The notes under the pieces are model-generated. The model saw nothing but the letters and a program-made list of their open reading frames with translations, did not search any database and was not told the DNA's origin. 64,000 bases of DNA from Trichoplax sp. H2 (taxonomy: Eukaryota > Placozoa > Uniplacotomia > Trichoplacea): assembly GCA_003344405.1 (NCBI GenBank), contig NOWV01000136.1, forward strand, positions 1 to 64,000, written 5' to 3'. The stretch's first letter is position 1, and each line of letters starts with the position of its first letter. Below are positions 62,699 to 64,000 of the stretch, one piece after another. The position numbers and the translations under genes were made by a program.

Positions 62699-64000
62699 TT
62701 TGACAAATAAGAAAAAGGATATCTATACTCGATCACCATGGACATTCTTGATAAAGTCAAATCAAAGTATGCTTGTACTATAGTATACCCGTATGTTACG
62801 AGTCATGGACATCATCGATTTCAAAGAATCATCACCAAATTGTATTTTTTTGTATTATAATTGTAATCTTGCATAGTAGGCGCCTTAATGTTACAATTAT
62901 TATTAATAAACTGAATCGTTTTATGTTACATTCAATGATGATTGCAGACTGTCACTCAGAAGGAAATGATACCTGATGGTATCAATTTACTGCTTGACTA
63001 TTTATTGTGGTTTCGATCGCTTGCGGCGTCGTAAATTATAGATTATTGAGCATAATACAAGTCTTATTTCAGTGGTATATCATGAAATTTCGGCAACTCC
63101 TGTTCGTGAATGACAGCTTTTAATTCACTACCGAGTATACGTATGTCACGTACGAGTATATCATAAATTCTCGATTAACTAAGGTGTTCTGAATTATAGT
63201 TTGCTTGGTATGATATTCTGACTACTGTACGTATATGCATGTTTTCAAACTCGACAGTTATCTTCAATATTGTAAACAATTATATTCATACATACACGAA
63301 TGTCAACAAGAGTCAAATAGGCGTTCGCATATTAGTGTAAGTTACGCAAGAATAACTGCTTCATTGAGCAGCTCCAATTCTGTTAAGAACTTAAGTATGT
63401 GCATACGTAAGTGTATATTCAAACCTATCATTAATCCGATATGAAATCACCTATTAATCCGAAAACCCATTAAACTTATTGCTTACAACACACCAAGACT
63501 AAAAGGACTTGCAAAGCAAAAATTCAAAGCATCGATTGATCAATGATTAATATATACTTTTGTTGAAGTGAAGATTGAGGCAGGTAACTTGATACGGTGA
63601 ATCACCGATTATCTCGTTCGCATTATTGAGTGCGATCTCACATTTAGTTACTAAAGTAAGAAATACGCAACAGCTGAGAAATAAAATTACAAACTTAATA
63701 TCGCTAAAGTCAATATCCATGACTTAATATTTTCTTTACATTTGATCATCAGTTAGTTATTGTAATAAATACTACGTCAATAATATCATATAAAACATCC
63801 GTTTCAAGCCACTAGAATTCAAAATAAAAAATGTGTCAGCTAAGACACGTAAATCAAATATCAGCTAATTTCAGACAAAGATCACACAGCAGCAACATTG
63901 AAAAAGACAATCAGCATTTATTTGAGTAATTTGTCGATAAGTCAACGAAAACAATTTTCGGTATCTGTTAAAATAATGTAGAAATTGTGCATCGAACATT
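62699..64000. other. 3' flank of TRMT61A, nothing further recognised
   Basis: AT-rich sequence with the presumed TRMT61A 3' UTR. Short open frames (for example 63235-63444) have no family similarity and no supporting splice structure. Confidence 0.45.

Noticed and set aside
63235-63444. 69-residue open frame near the window end
   Set aside because: No similarity or splice context; most likely chance.

Overview
This is eukaryotic nuclear DNA, AT-rich, with short GT-AG introns and animal genes. The gene set (DNAJC11, WDR1/AIP1, SELENOK with an in-frame UGA, ALDH4A1, TRMT61A, UGTs, SLC23 transporters) and the compact exon structure suggest an early-branching metazoan. A placozoan (Trichoplax/Hoilungia type) is my best guess, by inference only. 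Nothing bacterial, viral or CRISPR-like was seen.

Layout. 1-7.2 kb: no gene recognised; a five-unit tandem repeat (3.3-4.2 kb) and a short MITE-like element (5.8-5.96 kb). 7.2-20.7 kb: two tandem, same-strand SLC23/NAT transporter paralogs with 12 exons each and matching internal exon sizes. 20.7-25.2 kb: gene-free, with a locally GC-rich patch of direct and inverted repeats. 25.2-29.1 kb (+): ALDH4A1, mitochondrial proline catabolism. 30.0-35.7 kb (-): complete 17-exon DNAJC11. 36.1-37.5 kb: about 13 copies of a ~105-bp repeat in the divergent intergenic space. 37.6-39.7 kb (+): two-exon UDP-glucuronosyltransferase. 41.0-44.2 kb (-): WDR1/AIP1, with a strong candidate U12-type AT-AC intron. 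44.5-51.4 kb: two related satellite blocks, the second belonging to a decayed duplicate of the WDR1 locus with one frameshifted exon left. 52.6-54.0 kb (-): complete six-exon selenoprotein K gene with a UGA selenocysteine codon and a candidate SECIS hairpin about 200 nt downstream. 56.8-58.8 kb (+): second two-exon UGT. 61.8-62.7 kb (+): intronless TRMT61A. The rest is AT-rich intergenic DNA.

The genes do not form one pathway. They are housekeeping loci (mitochondrial membrane organisation, mitochondrial proline oxidation, actin turnover, ER membrane selenoprotein, tRNA m1A58 methylation) next to small lineage-duplicated families (SLC23 pair, UGT pair). The most notable items are the selenoprotein K gene with its SECIS and 3' UTR hairpins, the minor-spliceosome intron, and the SLC23 signature residues, which point to nucleobase rather than ascorbate transport.

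Exon boundaries were read by eye from splice consensus, phase continuity and family homology. For SLC23-1, SLC23-2, DNAJC11, SELENOK and both UGTs the summed exons are an exact multiple of three with one open frame. The first exons of ALDH4A1 and WDR1 were not found.
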